From JAXGXT01 sp040772665 (GTDB lineage: Bacteria; Bacillota; Clostridia; Lachnospirales; Anaerotignaceae), in NCBI GenBank assembly GCA_040772665.1, contig JAXGXT010000001.1, forward strand, positions 310,001 to 374,000: a stretch of 64,000 nt of DNA, in the 5' to 3' direction. Made by a program: the position numbers and the translations under genes. The first letter of the stretch is position 1, and every line of letters begins with the position of its first letter. The notes under the pieces are model-generated. The model ran no database searches, had not been told where the DNA came from, and saw nothing but the letters and a program-made list of their open reading frames with translations. This document shows, piece after piece, positions 26,939 to 35,276 of this stretch.

Positions 26939-27310
26939 TTTTTTTGAACGCAAAAGTATTGGGCTTTGCCCAAACTGTTAAAACCTTGGGCTTTGCCCAA
27001 ACCCAGTCGCTTTTTGGAAAAAGCGACGCAAAAACTTTTGTTACAACCGCATATACATGCGGTTGTAAAGTTGGGCAAAAGTATACCTCCAACTTAATTT
27101 AAATAAAAATCAAATCATAAAAAGCTAATCTAAACAAAACTAAACTTCCCCGCTTAAAGATAAAAGGAAAGCGAAAGAAACCCGACTATAAGGCCGCTTT
27201 TTCATAAGAAAATGTGCTAAACAAGAAGTTGTGGTTTGCGAAGCAAATTCCTGATACATGCGGTTGTAAAGTTGGATAAAAATATATCACAGACTTAGTT
27301 TAAATAAAAA
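26939..27310. repeat. Hairpin-rich intergenic repeat with a 55-nt direct duplication
   Basis: The gap between the DUF1294 and rpoD genes has two GGGCTTTGCCC-type hairpins, AGTCGCTTTTTGGAAAAAGCGAC, and an ACAACCGCAT/ATGCGGTTGT hairpin. Sequences at 27055-27109 and 27256-27310 are imperfect direct repeats of 55 nt at a spacing of 201 nt. The interval contains the GTGGTTTGCGAAGCAAATTC module shared with other elements. No gene seen. Confidence 0.7.
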
Positions 27311-27352
27311 CGGGTCATGATTAAACGAAAAAACCGTTTAGTCATGACCCGC
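27304..27352 (-). terminator. Terminator of rpoD
   Basis: A long stem (CGGGTCATGA... at 27311-27326 with 27336-27351, about 15 bp, one mismatch) is followed on the minus strand by a T-rich tract at 27304-27310. On the plus strand it is also followed by T7, so it may work in both directions. Confidence 0.88.
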
Positions 27353-27358
27353 ATTTTT

Positions 27359-28432
27359 TTATTCAAGATAGTCTTTAAGCTTTTTACTTCTGCTTGGATG
27401 GCGAAGTTTACGAAGGGCCTTGGCTTCAATCTGCCTTATACGCTCCCTTGTTACATTAAACTCCTTACCAACCTCTTCCAAGGTTCTTGCCCGTCCATCG
27501 TCAAGGCCAAACCTTAACCTAAGCACCTTTTCTTCCCTGTCTGTTAATGTGTCAAGCACCTCTATAAGCTGTTCTTTTAAAAGTGTAAAGGCTGCTGCCT
27601 CTGCCGGTGAAGGTATGTCGTCATCAGGTATAAAATCCCCTAAGTGGCTGTCCTCCTCCTCACCGATTGGTGTTTCAAGAGATACTGGCTCCTGTGCGAT
27701 TTTCATTATTTCTCTTACCTTGTCAACAGGCATCTGCATCTCCACAGCAAGCTCCTCTGCACTCGGTTCTCTGCCTATTTCCTGTATAAGCTGGCGTGAA
27801 ATACGTATAAGTTTATTTATGGTTTCAACCATATGCACAGGTATACGTATTGTTCTTGCCTGGTCTGCAATTGCACGGGTTATGGCCTGCCTTATCCACC
27901 ATGTGGCATAGGTGCTGAATTTATAGCCCTTGCTGTAATCAAACTTTTCAACAGCTTTTATAAGACCAAGGTTTCCCTCTTGAATAAGGTCAAGAAACAA
28001 CATTCCTCTGCCCACATATCTTTTTGCAATGCTTACAACAAGACGCAAATTTGCCTCGGCTAATTTCTTCTTGGCATACTCGTCCCCTTCTTCCATTCTT
28101 TTGGCATACTCAATTTCTTCCTCTGCACTAAGAAGGGGTACCTTGCCAATTTCTTTTAAATACATTCTTACAGGGTCGTCAATGTTTATACCCTCTGGCA
28201 AAGAAAGGTCAATTTCCTTTTCTGCGTCTTCCTCCGCCTCCATTGCCCCAAGAACATCAATGCCCTGAGCTTCAAAATACTCGTATATTTTGTCTATCTG
28301 GTCGCTTTCAAGCTCAATTTCACCCAAATAGTCCATAATCTCCTTGTATTCAAGCACACCTTTTTTCTTTTTTCCTATAGCAACAAGTTCCTTCAATCGA
28401 ACTATTAAATTGTTTTCTTCGGGAGATTTCAA
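27359..28432 (-). CDS. rpoD: Primary sigma factor RpoD (sigma-A)
   Basis: Housekeeping sigma factor. The 357-aa product has a short region 1.1, and regions 1.2-2.4 with DPVRMYLKEIGKVPLLSAEE, NLRLVVSIAKRYVGRGM and FSTYATWWIRQAITRAIADQ. Region 3 (IRIPVHMVETINKL) and region 4 (LTDREEKVLRLRFGL, LEEVGKEFNVTRERIRQIEA) follow. The start is a TTG at 28432 with GGAAGGG upstream; no ATG is available in register. Third gene of the clostridial dgt-dnaG-rpoD cluster, 67 nt after dnaG. Confidence 0.97.
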   Translation of the reverse strand: MKSPEENNLIVRLKELVAIGKKKKGVLEYKEIMDYLGEIELESDQIDKIYEYFEAQGIDVLGAMEAEEDAEKEIDLSLPEGINIDDPVRMYLKEIGKVPLLSAEEEIEYAKRMEEGDEYAKKKLAEANLRLVVSIAKRYVGRGMLFLDLIQEGNLGLIKAVEKFDYSKGYKFSTYATWWIRQAITRAIADQARTIRIPVHMVETINKLIRISRQLIQEIGREPSAEELAVEMQMPVDKVREIMKIAQEPVSLETPIGEEEDSHLGDFIPDDDIPSPAEAAAFTLLKEQLIEVLDTLTDREEKVLRLRFGLDDGRARTLEEVGKEFNVTRERIRQIEAKALRKLRHPSRSKKLKDYLE

Positions 28433-28499
28433 TATGACCCTTCCTTTCTGATTATCTTAATTCTATCCTTGCTCTATTAAATTTATACTAAAGTGCTTA

Positions 28500-30287
28500 C
28501 TAAAGCGTTATATTAAGGCTTTCAAGCTCTTTTCTTATATCCACAACTTGTTTTATGTCTTCAATTGTTTCGGCCTTTGCCGCAAGGATGTCAGCTTTTG
28601 TTCTCTTTAAAAGCTTAACCCCTTCGTTTACAGCCTTTTCAAGCTCGCTTAAGTTTTCATATTTCAAATTAAGGGCAAATACTTCTGCCGCTTTTTTCTG
28701 TTCTTCGCTGTTTTGGAAAAAGCTCACAGCTTGAGCAGGCACAATTTCAAGGTTTTTTTCCAATCTTTCAAAAACCATACCCGCAAATTTTATATAAAAC
28801 TCATCAATAAAGTCTTCCGGTTTAATATAATCCCTAAGCTTTTCATAAACCTCTTTTTGTGAGGCACAGAAAAAAATAAGGTTTCTTTGAGCCTGTAGAA
28901 TGCCCTTTGAACCATACACTTCTCCATCATCTTTGTTGTCGTATCTGCGAAGTCTTTTTTTCTCCGCCTCGGCGGCAAACTTATTATCTGCACCTTTGCG
29001 GATTTTATCTATTTCTCCTGCAATTGCTTCTTCTGAAATGCCTGTTTCTTTTGAAATTTCCTTTGCATAAGCATCCTGTTCAATAAATGACCCAAGACCT
29101 GCCAAAAGCTTTGCCGCTTCTTTTGTAAAGCTTAATTTTTGTTCTAAATTTTCCAGGTTGTATTTTTTCTTTATGCTCTCTATCTCAAAAGCCGTATGGC
29201 TTTTTGCATTTATTAAAAGCTTCATAAATTCCTTTGAACCGTTTTGTTTTATAAACTCGTCAGGGTCTTTTCCGTCTTTAACTTGTAAAACCTTAACCTT
29301 AAGTCCCTGTGAAATAAGTATTGGAACAGCCCTTAAAGCAGCCGTTTCCCCTGCGGCATCACTGTCAAAAATCAAAATAACACTTTCGGCAAATCTCCTT
29401 ATAAGCCTTGCGTGTTCAATATTAAAAGCTGTGCCTAAAGAGGCGCATACGTTATGAAAGCCTGCCTGATATATGCTTATCATATCCATATAACCCTCAA
29501 CAATAATAAGCTCTTTGCTGCCTGTTCTTGTGCTTTTCGCCAAATTTAAACCATACAGCGTTTGCTTTTTATTAAATATAAGAGTTTCAGGAGAATTTAA
29601 ATATTTAGGTTCTCCTCTATCTGTTATTCTGCCTCCAAAGCCTATGCATCTTCCCGAAACATCAAAAATGGGAAACATAATACGTCCGTAAAATCTGTCA
29701 TAAAAGCCTTCACCTTTTTTATTTTTCATACAAAGGCCGCTTTTAAGTATGGTATCATCATCAAACCCCCTGGATTTAAGATGTTCATAAAGATTGTTTC
29801 TGCTTCGAGGTGACAGGCCAAGGCCGAATTTTCGTTGTGTGCCGAGGGAAATTTCCCTTTTTTCAAAATATTCAAGGGCATCTTTTCCGTCTTTTCCGTT
29901 TAAATATTCATGGTAAAACAAACCTGCTATTTTATGTATTTCATAAAGCTTTGCTTTTAATTCATCTTGTGCTGATTTATGAGGCGAATATTCCTGCTGT
30001 GAAAGTGTAATGTTAGCCCTGTCGGCAAGATGTTTGAGTGATTCCACAAAATCATAGCCCTCCATCTGCATAACAAAACTGAACACATTTCCTGCGGCAC
30101 CGCAGCCAAAGCAGTAATACAGCTGTTTATCCGGGCTTACAGAAAATGACGGTGTTGATTCGTTATGAAAAGGGCAAAGACCAAAGTATGAACCTCCCTT
30201 TTGCTTAAGGGGAATATAGCCTGAAATAACTTCAACTATATCGTTTTGAACCCTTACCTCCTCAACATCCTCACTTTGATAACGCAT
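28500..30287 (-). CDS. dnaG: DNA primase DnaG
   Basis: Makes RNA primers for replication. The product (595 aa) has an N-terminal CHC2 zinc finger (CPFHNESTPSFSV then YYCFGCG, about 40-65) and the RNAP-like core with FGGRITDRGEPKYLNSPET. The TOPRIM domain carries the acidic triad (IIVEGYMDMISIYQAG and LIFDSDAAG), and a C-terminal helicase-binding region follows. The ATG at 30287 follows GAGGGGTGGGTGG; the reading frame stays open for 58 more codons upstream but that extension is low-complexity and overlaps the leader. It lies 118 nt after dgt. Confidence 0.97.
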   Translation of the reverse strand: MRYQSEDVEEVRVQNDIVEVISGYIPLKQKGGSYFGLCPFHNESTPSFSVSPDKQLYYCFGCGAAGNVFSFVMQMEGYDFVESLKHLADRANITLSQQEYSPHKSAQDELKAKLYEIHKIAGLFYHEYLNGKDGKDALEYFEKREISLGTQRKFGLGLSPRSRNNLYEHLKSRGFDDDTILKSGLCMKNKKGEGFYDRFYGRIMFPIFDVSGRCIGFGGRITDRGEPKYLNSPETLIFNKKQTLYGLNLAKSTRTGSKELIIVEGYMDMISIYQAGFHNVCASLGTAFNIEHARLIRRFAESVILIFDSDAAGETAALRAVPILISQGLKVKVLQVKDGKDPDEFIKQNGSKEFMKLLINAKSHTAFEIESIKKKYNLENLEQKLSFTKEAAKLLAGLGSFIEQDAYAKEISKETGISEEAIAGEIDKIRKGADNKFAAEAEKKRLRRYDNKDDGEVYGSKGILQAQRNLIFFCASQKEVYEKLRDYIKPEDFIDEFYIKFAGMVFERLEKNLEIVPAQAVSFFQNSEEQKKAAEVFALNLKYENLSELEKAVNEGVKLLKRTKADILAAKAETIEDIKQVVDIRKELESLNITL

Positions 30288-30405
30288 CCACCCACCCCTC
30301 TTCAAAAGTATCTTTCTACAAAAAACAAGAAATCCCTTTATTTTTTTCTCAAAGCATAATATTAACAGCCAAAACCTTAGTATAAGGCTAAAATACCTTT
30401 GTTTT

Positions 30406-31413
30406 TTAATATATATCCCATGAGCTTGGTATGAAAAGTTTTTTATAAACAGACACTGCATACCTGTCTGTCATACAGGCAATAAAATCACAAACAATCC
30501 GTTCCTCGTTTTCCCCTTGATCTATTAAAAAAGCAAATTCATTTTCAGGCTCATAAGGATTTGCCATAAAATACTTAAAAAGCTCGCCTATAAGCCTTTT
30601 AACCCTTACGCTTTCCTGTTCTGCACGGCTGTCGTTATAAACATTTTTAAACATAAACTGCCTTAACTGTGACATAGCTTCGTGCATTTCATTACCCATT
30701 TTTATTTCATTTGTGCCGTAACTTGATATAACCGTTTCCCTAATGAGAGTATCTATACGTTTGCTTCCCGTATCCCCTATTATTTTCACAAGTTTTTTTG
30801 GTATATCTTCAGGCCTTAATATTCCCGCCCTTATGGCATCGTCAATATCATGGTTTATGTATGCAATCTTATCCGAAAGCTGAACTACCTTCCCTTCAAG
30901 AGTTTCAGGCTTTCCTTTTGTTCGGTGGTTAAGTATTCCGTCTTTAACCTCCCACGTAAGGTTAAGCCCTGCACCATCCTTTTCAAGCCTCTCCACCACT
31001 CTAATACTCTGTTCGCTATGTTCAAACCCGAAAGAGCAAATTTTGTTAAGCACGGACTCTCCTGAATGGCCAAAAGGTGTGTGCCCTAAATCATGGCCAA
31101 GAGCAATTGCCTCTGTTAAATCCTCGTTAAGTTTTAAAGCTCTGGCAATTGTTCTTGCAATTTGTGAAACCTCAAGGGTGTGTGTAAGTCTGGTTCTGTA
31201 ATGGTCGCCTTCGGGAGATATAAAAACTTGGGTTTTATGCTTCATGCGCCGAAAAGCCTTGCTGTGTATAATTCTGTCACGATCTCTTTGAAAATCCGTA
31301 CGGATGTCGCATTTTTCTTCTTCTTTTTCTCTTCCTTTGGAAAAACAACTTTTTGCCGCAAATTCACTTAAAGTGCTGTTTTCCCATTCTTCCTGTTCTC
31401 TCCTAAGCTCCAT
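30406..31413 (-). CDS. dgt: dGTPase-like HD-domain triphosphohydrolase
   Basis: Hydrolyses dNTPs to nucleoside and triphosphate, or acts as a related nucleotide hydrolase. The product (335 aa) has RDRDRIIHSKAFRRMKHKTQ and RTRLTHTLEVSQIARTIARA, with the HD metal site in ALGHDLGHTPFGHSGE and YINHDIDDAIRAG further on. Length matches the short clostridial dGTPase-like group. The ATG at 31413 has AGGGGTG about 9 nt upstream. It heads the dgt-dnaG-rpoD series. Confidence 0.93.
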   Translation of the reverse strand: MELRREQEEWENSTLSEFAAKSCFSKGREKEEEKCDIRTDFQRDRDRIIHSKAFRRMKHKTQVFISPEGDHYRTRLTHTLEVSQIARTIARALKLNEDLTEAIALGHDLGHTPFGHSGESVLNKICSFGFEHSEQSIRVVERLEKDGAGLNLTWEVKDGILNHRTKGKPETLEGKVVQLSDKIAYINHDIDDAIRAGILRPEDIPKKLVKIIGDTGSKRIDTLIRETVISSYGTNEIKMGNEMHEAMSQLRQFMFKNVYNDSRAEQESVRVKRLIGELFKYFMANPYEPENEFAFLIDQGENEERIVCDFIACMTDRYAVSVYKKLFIPSSWDIY

Positions 31414-31629
31414 AACAATCACCCCTTTACAACGTCTTAATATATATAATTCTACATTCATTCACTAAATCCTTTTTTTCGACCTGTATAAACACTTAAT
31501 TGAGCAATTTTATAACATATACCATATAATTTTCCAATACTCTTAAGTTTTATTTATATTTTCTTATATCTATGGACTAAAACGTAAAACTGTTATAAAA
31601 TATTCTATATGCTAAAGGAGGTGCTCTGA

Positions 31630-31992
31630 ATGCCGGTTATACAAATAGAAATGAGCAACAAGTGGAAAATTGAAACCGCTGTTCTTGTTAAAAATATAGT
31701 TATGGAAGTTATAAGGGAAACCTTTAACCTTAAACCAACCGACAGAAACATTAAAGTTACACGTTATGACCAAGATTTGTTTGAGCTTAAAGACCCCTAT
31801 GAAATTTTTATCGAAATAAGCCTTTTGAAGGGCAGAAACAGGGAGTTTAAAAGCAATCTCTATGAAACCTTGGTTAAAGCCGTAAGTGAAAAAACTATGT
31901 TTAAAAAAGAAAGTATTTTTATTTTCCTTAATGAACAGCCTGCCGAAAACTGGGCAGTTAAAGGCGGTTTTATTCCTGATGAAATAAACTAA
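31630..31992 (+). CDS. Tautomerase superfamily protein
   Basis: A 120-aa protein starting MPVIQIEMS, giving the N-terminal Pro that acts as the catalytic base after Met removal in 4-oxalocrotonate tautomerase relatives. The two beta-alpha-beta units are visible: a helix KIETAVLVKNIVMEVI, then YEIFIEISLLKGRNREFKSN and a second helix, then IFIFLNEQPAENWAVKGG, a pattern shared with the tautomerase_3/CHMI-like group. A perfect AAAGGAGGTG site precedes the ATG. It is divergent from dgt. Substrate unknown. Confidence 0.8.
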   Translation: MPVIQIEMSNKWKIETAVLVKNIVMEVIRETFNLKPTDRNIKVTRYDQDLFELKDPYEIFIEISLLKGRNREFKSNLYETLVKAVSEKTMFKKESIFIFLNEQPAENWAVKGGFIPDEIN

Positions 31993-32008
31993 AGAAAGGA
32001 ATTTGAAT

Positions 32009-32143
32009 ATGAGCTGTCTGCTTGAAAACGGATGCCCCTGCCGCACAAAAAAGTGTGAATTTTGGGGAAACTGTGCAAAGTGCATTAAAAACCATGTGGA
32101 AAACAAAAAATATACTGTTGCCTGTCTTAGGGGAAAAAAATAA
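32009..32143 (+). CDS. Cysteine-rich mini-protein, 44 aa
   Basis: A 44-aa protein with six cysteines arranged C-x5-C-x-C-x4-C-x5-C-x2-C plus a later Cys: MSCLLENGCPCRTKKCEFWG then NCAKCIKNH and VACLRGKK. AAAGGAATTTGA lies before the ATG, and it starts 16 nt after the tautomerase stop, so the two are probably co-transcribed and end at the terminator at 32216. The cysteine spacing resembles small DUF6485-type proteins of anaerobes. Metal binding is likely but unproven. It is shorter than many annotation cut-offs. Confidence 0.7.
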   Translation: MSCLLENGCPCRTKKCEFWGNCAKCIKNHVENKKYTVACLRGKK

Positions 32144-32215
32144 AGAGTTTATTTTTCGTTTTTTTCATTAAAATAATATTAAAAGATAAGGCAAAACCGA
32201 TTTTTTATTAAATTA

Positions 32216-32261
32216 AAGAAGGCTCTGACCATAAAAACATGGTCAAAGTCTTCTTTTTTCT
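32216..32261 (+). terminator. Terminator of the tautomerase/mini-protein unit
   Basis: Arms around 32216-32233 and 32239-32254 (AGAAGGCTCTGACCAT with ATGGTCAAAGTCTTCT, two mismatches) are followed by T6. About 70 nt past the mini-protein stop. Confidence 0.75.
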
Positions 32262-32390
32262 AAACAATATTATACTTTCGCTTTATTAAAAACCTGACTT
32301 TATGCACAAAATAAAACGCTGAATTTACAGCCGTAAACCCAACGTTTTTATTTATTCTTAAGCTTAAGAACTTTCATTTAAAATCTAAAC

Positions 32391-32786
32391 TTATCTTGTT
32401 TTTGCGTACTCCCCGATTTTTTTGTCCATGGTGGAAATATGCTGTGTAAGCCAGTTAACCACAAGCTGGTTTGCGTTAAGGATTACCAAAATATTGTTTC
32501 CTGACTTTTCATAGTCGGTTCTGATTTTAGCAAGCTGTCCGGTAAAGGATGCGTGTGCTTGTTTTTGCATATTAATTTCAGGATAGCTAATGCTTTGCAT
32601 ATATTTTTCCTCATCTGCAAAGTGTTTTTTTGTATAATCTTCAAGGAAACCAAGCAGTTCGCCTATATATTCCTTTGCCTGCTGATTTTTTCCCGCCTCG
32701 AAAAGTTTTTCTGCTTTTTCAAACCAAACTTTATGCTGATCGTCAATGGCTTGCACTCCTACAGACAGATTTGGTGTCCATGGCAT
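32391..32786 (-). CDS. Bacteriohemerythrin
   Basis: A 131-aa four-helix di-iron protein that binds O2, probably for oxygen sensing or scavenging in this anaerobe. Ligand motifs in order: IDDQHKVWF (His about 17), YTKKHFADEEKYM (His and Glu about 57-61), KQAHASF (His about 77) and WLTQHISTMDKK (His and Asp about 114-118), matching the bacterial hemerythrin set H-x-x-x-E and H...H-x-x-x-x-D. The ATG at 32786 follows AGGGGG by 8 nt. It is next to the PerR-like regulator gene on the same strand. Confidence 0.94.
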   Translation of the reverse strand: MPWTPNLSVGVQAIDDQHKVWFEKAEKLFEAGKNQQAKEYIGELLGFLEDYTKKHFADEEKYMQSISYPEINMQKQAHASFTGQLAKIRTDYEKSGNNILVILNANQLVVNWLTQHISTMDKKIGEYAKTR

Positions 32787-32899
32787 ATAAATTCCCCCTT
32801 GTTTGATATTAATTACTTTAATTATACAGCAATTTCCTTCATATACAAGATAGTTTGACAAAAAATTAATTTTGATGTTTTAAAATTAAATATATGCCG

Positions 32900-33337
32900 T
32901 TAGTTTAATATCTCTTTCTTTTTGCGGCAGTCAGGGCAAAAGCCATAAAAGTTTATCTGTTCATGGTTTATTATAAAATCTGTCTGCTTTGAAATTTCTC
33001 TTCTCATTGAAGAAAGAATATCGTCAAGGTCTGCATCAAAATCGTAAATTCTATTGCAGCATGAACACAAAATGTGAGGATGAGGATATATATTGGCATC
33101 ATAATTACTTCTTCCGTTTTCTATGTTAAGCTCCTGCACAAGACCTGTTGCTTTAAAGCTGTCCAAGGTCTTATAAACAGTTGCAAGGCTGATTGTCGGA
33201 TTGGTAATTATGAGTGTTTTATAAATGTCCTCAGCTGAAGGATGTGATTTTGAACTATAAAGCATTGAATAAATTGCCATTCTTTGCGGGGTAACCTTTA
33301 AACCCCTTTCTCGCAAAAGCTCAGCTGTTTTTGTCAT
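32900..33337 (-). CDS. perR: Fur/PerR-family transcriptional repressor
   Basis: A 145-aa Fur-fold metalloregulator. The N-terminal winged helix includes VTPQRMAIYSML, HPSAEDIYKTL and ISLATVYKTLDSF (recognition helix). The dimerisation domain has DANIYPHPHILCSCCNRIYDF and FYGFCPDCRKKK, giving the two CxxC pairs for structural zinc. The Asp/His pattern around 80-90 and the neighbouring hemerythrin gene favour a peroxide sensor (PerR) over Fur. A perfect AT-rich palindrome sits just upstream, suggesting autoregulation. Symbol is tentative. Confidence 0.85.
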   Translation of the reverse strand: MTKTAELLRERGLKVTPQRMAIYSMLYSSKSHPSAEDIYKTLIITNPTISLATVYKTLDSFKATGLVQELNIENGRSNYDANIYPHPHILCSCCNRIYDFDADLDDILSSMRREISKQTDFIINHEQINFYGFCPDCRKKKEILN

Positions 33338-33351
33338 AAGACCAGCTCCTT

Positions 33352-33367
33352 AATAATATTTATTATT
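33352..33367. promoter_or_regulatory. AT-rich palindrome, probable Fur/PerR box
   Basis: AATAATA-TT-TATTATT is a perfect 7-2-7 palindrome ending 15 nt before the perR ATG and overlapping the ribosome-binding side of its leader. It resembles, but does not match exactly, PerR boxes (TTATAATNATTATAA). Confidence 0.5.
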
Positions 33368-33454
33368 ATTTAAGAGTAATAAGAATTTGCCTTAATGTCA
33401 AGATGTTTCTATAATTATGTTCAAACTTTATTTATAATATGATATAATTATTTA

Positions 33455-33851
33455 CAAATTTCATTTGCGGGAGAAACTGAAGACAAACCTTGGGCGCATG
33501 TCAGCACTTTGCTTCGCAAAGCAGGCACTTCGTGCCTGTGGCATCTATCTTTGCCATGCATACCCAAACCCATTCGCTTTTTGAAAAAAGCAAGACCAAA
33601 AACTTTTATCAAAACCGCATATTCATGCGGTTTTAGATGGGTCAAGTAGGAAGGTTGAAGATAAACGCCGCCGCTGGGCATCGGAAAGAAGTCCGACGGC
33701 AAGCCGCTTTTTCTTAAGAAAAAGTGCTGAACGAAGTAGCGGTTTGCGAAGCAAATTCCTGACAGTAAAACCCTTGTGGGTGTTTGAGGGCAAAGCCCTC
33801 AAGGTTTTGACTTTGTCTACGTTCTGATCCGCAAATTTCATTTGCGGGAGA
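33455..33851. mobile_element. Hairpin-rich element with exact 20-nt target duplication
   Basis: Exact 20-nt direct repeats (CAAATTTCATTTGCGGGAGA) lie at 33455-33474 and 33832-33851; the repeat is the stem-loop of the second intergenic repeat family. The core (33475-33831) starts AACTGAAGACAAACC and ends GACTTTGTCTACGTTCTG. Compared with the copy at 55091 (reverse orientation) it has one extra internal module (about 33647-33762, GGCATCGGAAAGAAGTCCGA and following). No gene. Confidence 0.8.
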
Positions 33852-34055
33852 GCCTAAAGGCTCCGTCGCTTTCTTTTGTTTTTGTGATATAATATCCACA
33901 AATTCCATTTGTGGAAAGAGCCTAACGGCTCTGCCGCTGTTATCACAGCGGATTATATTACTCATAAAACTTTTCAAGTTTTATTCGTTTGTTGCCAAAA
34001 GAAAATGCCAGCTTTGCCGGCGCTTTCTTTTGTTTTTGTGATATAATATTTAAGA
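33827..34055. repeat. Second repeat family, one short and one full unit
   Basis: Units begin with a CCRCAAA..TTTGYGG hairpin, then GAGCCTAAAGGCTC, CGCTGTTATCACAGCG, AAAACTTTTCAAGTTTT and end with GTTTTTGTGATATAATAT. The first (33827-33892) lacks the middle; the second (about 33894-34050) is full length. The same units occur in tandem at 57080-57383. Every segment is a short palindrome. No gene. Confidence 0.75.
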
Positions 34056-34061
34056 TATACA

Positions 34062-34262
34062 ACCTTGGGCTTTGCCCAAACCCATTCACTTTTTGAAAAA
34101 AGTGATGTAGGAACGGCAAAGATAAATGCCGCCGCTGGGCATCGGAAAGAAGTCCGACGGCAAAGCCGCTTTTTCTTAAGAAAAAGTGATGAACGCAGTT
34201 GTGGTTTGCAAAGCAAATTCCTGACCATAAAACTTTTATTAAAACCCCATACTTATGTGGTT
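34062..34262. repeat. Hairpin-rich element upstream of trmL
   Basis: Contains CTTGGGCTTTGCCCAA, CACTTTTTGAAAAAAGTG, GGCATCGGAAAGAAGTCCGA, TTTGCAAAGCAAA and AAAACCCCATACTTATGTGG. It ends about 35 nt before the trmL ATG. Its first 170 nt closely match the element upstream of mreB (17270-17440). Terminal duplication could not be resolved. Confidence 0.65.
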
Positions 34263-34297
34263 TTAAAGAAGTTATATATTGTTTTTGGAGGAAAAAT

Positions 34298-34786
34298 ATG
34301 AACATAGTTTTACATCAGCCTGAAATACCTCAAAACGCAGGTAATATAGCAAGAACCTGTGCCGCTACCAACACCTCACTTCATCTTATAAAACCCTTAG
34401 GTTTTTCAGTAGAGGATAAATATTTAAAAAGAGCAGGGCTTGATTACTGGCACCTGCTGGATTTACATTATTATGACAGTTTTAACCATTTTGTTGATAT
34501 GAACCCCAATGCTAAAATTTATATGGCAACAACAAAAAGCAAAACTGTTTATACTGATGTTATTTATGAAGAGAACGACTATTTAATGTTTGGCAAAGAA
34601 AGTGCAGGAATCCCTGAAGAAATTCTGCTTAAATACAAAGAAACTTCCGTAAGAATACCTATGCTTGAAGAAGCAAGAAGTCTTAATCTTTCAAACTCTG
34701 CCGCTATAATGCTTTATGAGGCACTTAGACAGCAAAACTTCAATGGCCTTTTGACAAAGGGTCAGCTTCACAATTATAAATGGTAG
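34298..34786 (+). CDS. trmL: tRNA (cytidine(34)-2'-O)-methyltransferase TrmL
   Basis: SPOUT-class enzyme that 2'-O-methylates the wobble base of tRNA-Leu. The 162-aa product begins NIVLHQPEIPQNAGNIARTC, with LHLIKPLGF, MFGKESAGIPEEIL and IPMLEEARSLNLSNSAAIML forming the knotted SAM site. The ATG at 34298 follows GGAGGA by 6 nt; upstream in-frame codons lie in the repeat element. Length and motifs are normal. Confidence 0.95.
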   Translation: MNIVLHQPEIPQNAGNIARTCAATNTSLHLIKPLGFSVEDKYLKRAGLDYWHLLDLHYYDSFNHFVDMNPNAKIYMATTKSKTVYTDVIYEENDYLMFGKESAGIPEEILLKYKETSVRIPMLEEARSLNLSNSAAIMLYEALRQQNFNGLLTKGQLHNYKW

Positions 34787-34861
34787 TTTAAAGCATGGAA
34801 ATTATAAAAATAACTGCCGACACTGCGAAGCAATATTTAAAAAGAAAATTAATAGCAATTA

Positions 34862-35213
34862 AAGCCATACTAAAACCGCATGTTTATGCGTCAGACTGAA
34901 GACAAACCTTGGGCGTTGCCCAACCCCACTTGCTTTTTGAAAAAAGCAAGACCAAAAACTTTTATGAAAACCGCATATTCATGCGGTTTTAGATGGGTCA
35001 AGTAGGAAGGTTGAAGATAAACGCCGACGCCGGGCATCGGAAAGAAGTCCGACGGCAAAGCCGCTTTTTCTTAAGAAAAAGTGCTGAACGAAGTAGCGGT
35101 TTGCGAAGCAAATTCCTGACAGTAAAACCCTTGTGGGTGTTTGAGGGCAAAACCCTCAATGTTTTGACTTTGTCTACGTTCTGTCGCATATTTATGCGGT
35201 TTTAGTATGGCTT
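34862..35213. mobile_element. Hairpin-rich element nested in a 20-bp inverted repeat
   Basis: The element (34892-35183, CAGACTGAAGACAAACC to GACTTTGTCTACGTTCTG) lies inside a hairpin whose 20-nt arms (34862-34881 and 35194-35213) are exact complements. The loop region is duplicated: 34877-34890 and 35185-35198 differ at one of 14 bases. The target hairpin is itself the CCGCAT/ATGCGG module of the same family, and probably served as the trmL terminator. The element carries another intact copy of that module at 34968-34991. Confidence 0.8.
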
Positions 35214-35276
35214 AAAGGACATTTAAGGCCATGACTTTCGCAACAATCTCCGCCTTAAAAAGTTTTTAGTTGTCTT

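Noticed and set aside
31612..32106. 164-codon reverse frame
   Set aside because: Antisense to the tautomerase and mini-protein genes, both with better start sites and family motifs.
33448..33841. Reverse-strand frames of 72-84 codons
   Set aside because: They are translations of the mobile hairpin element and recur at 34998-35189 for the same reason.
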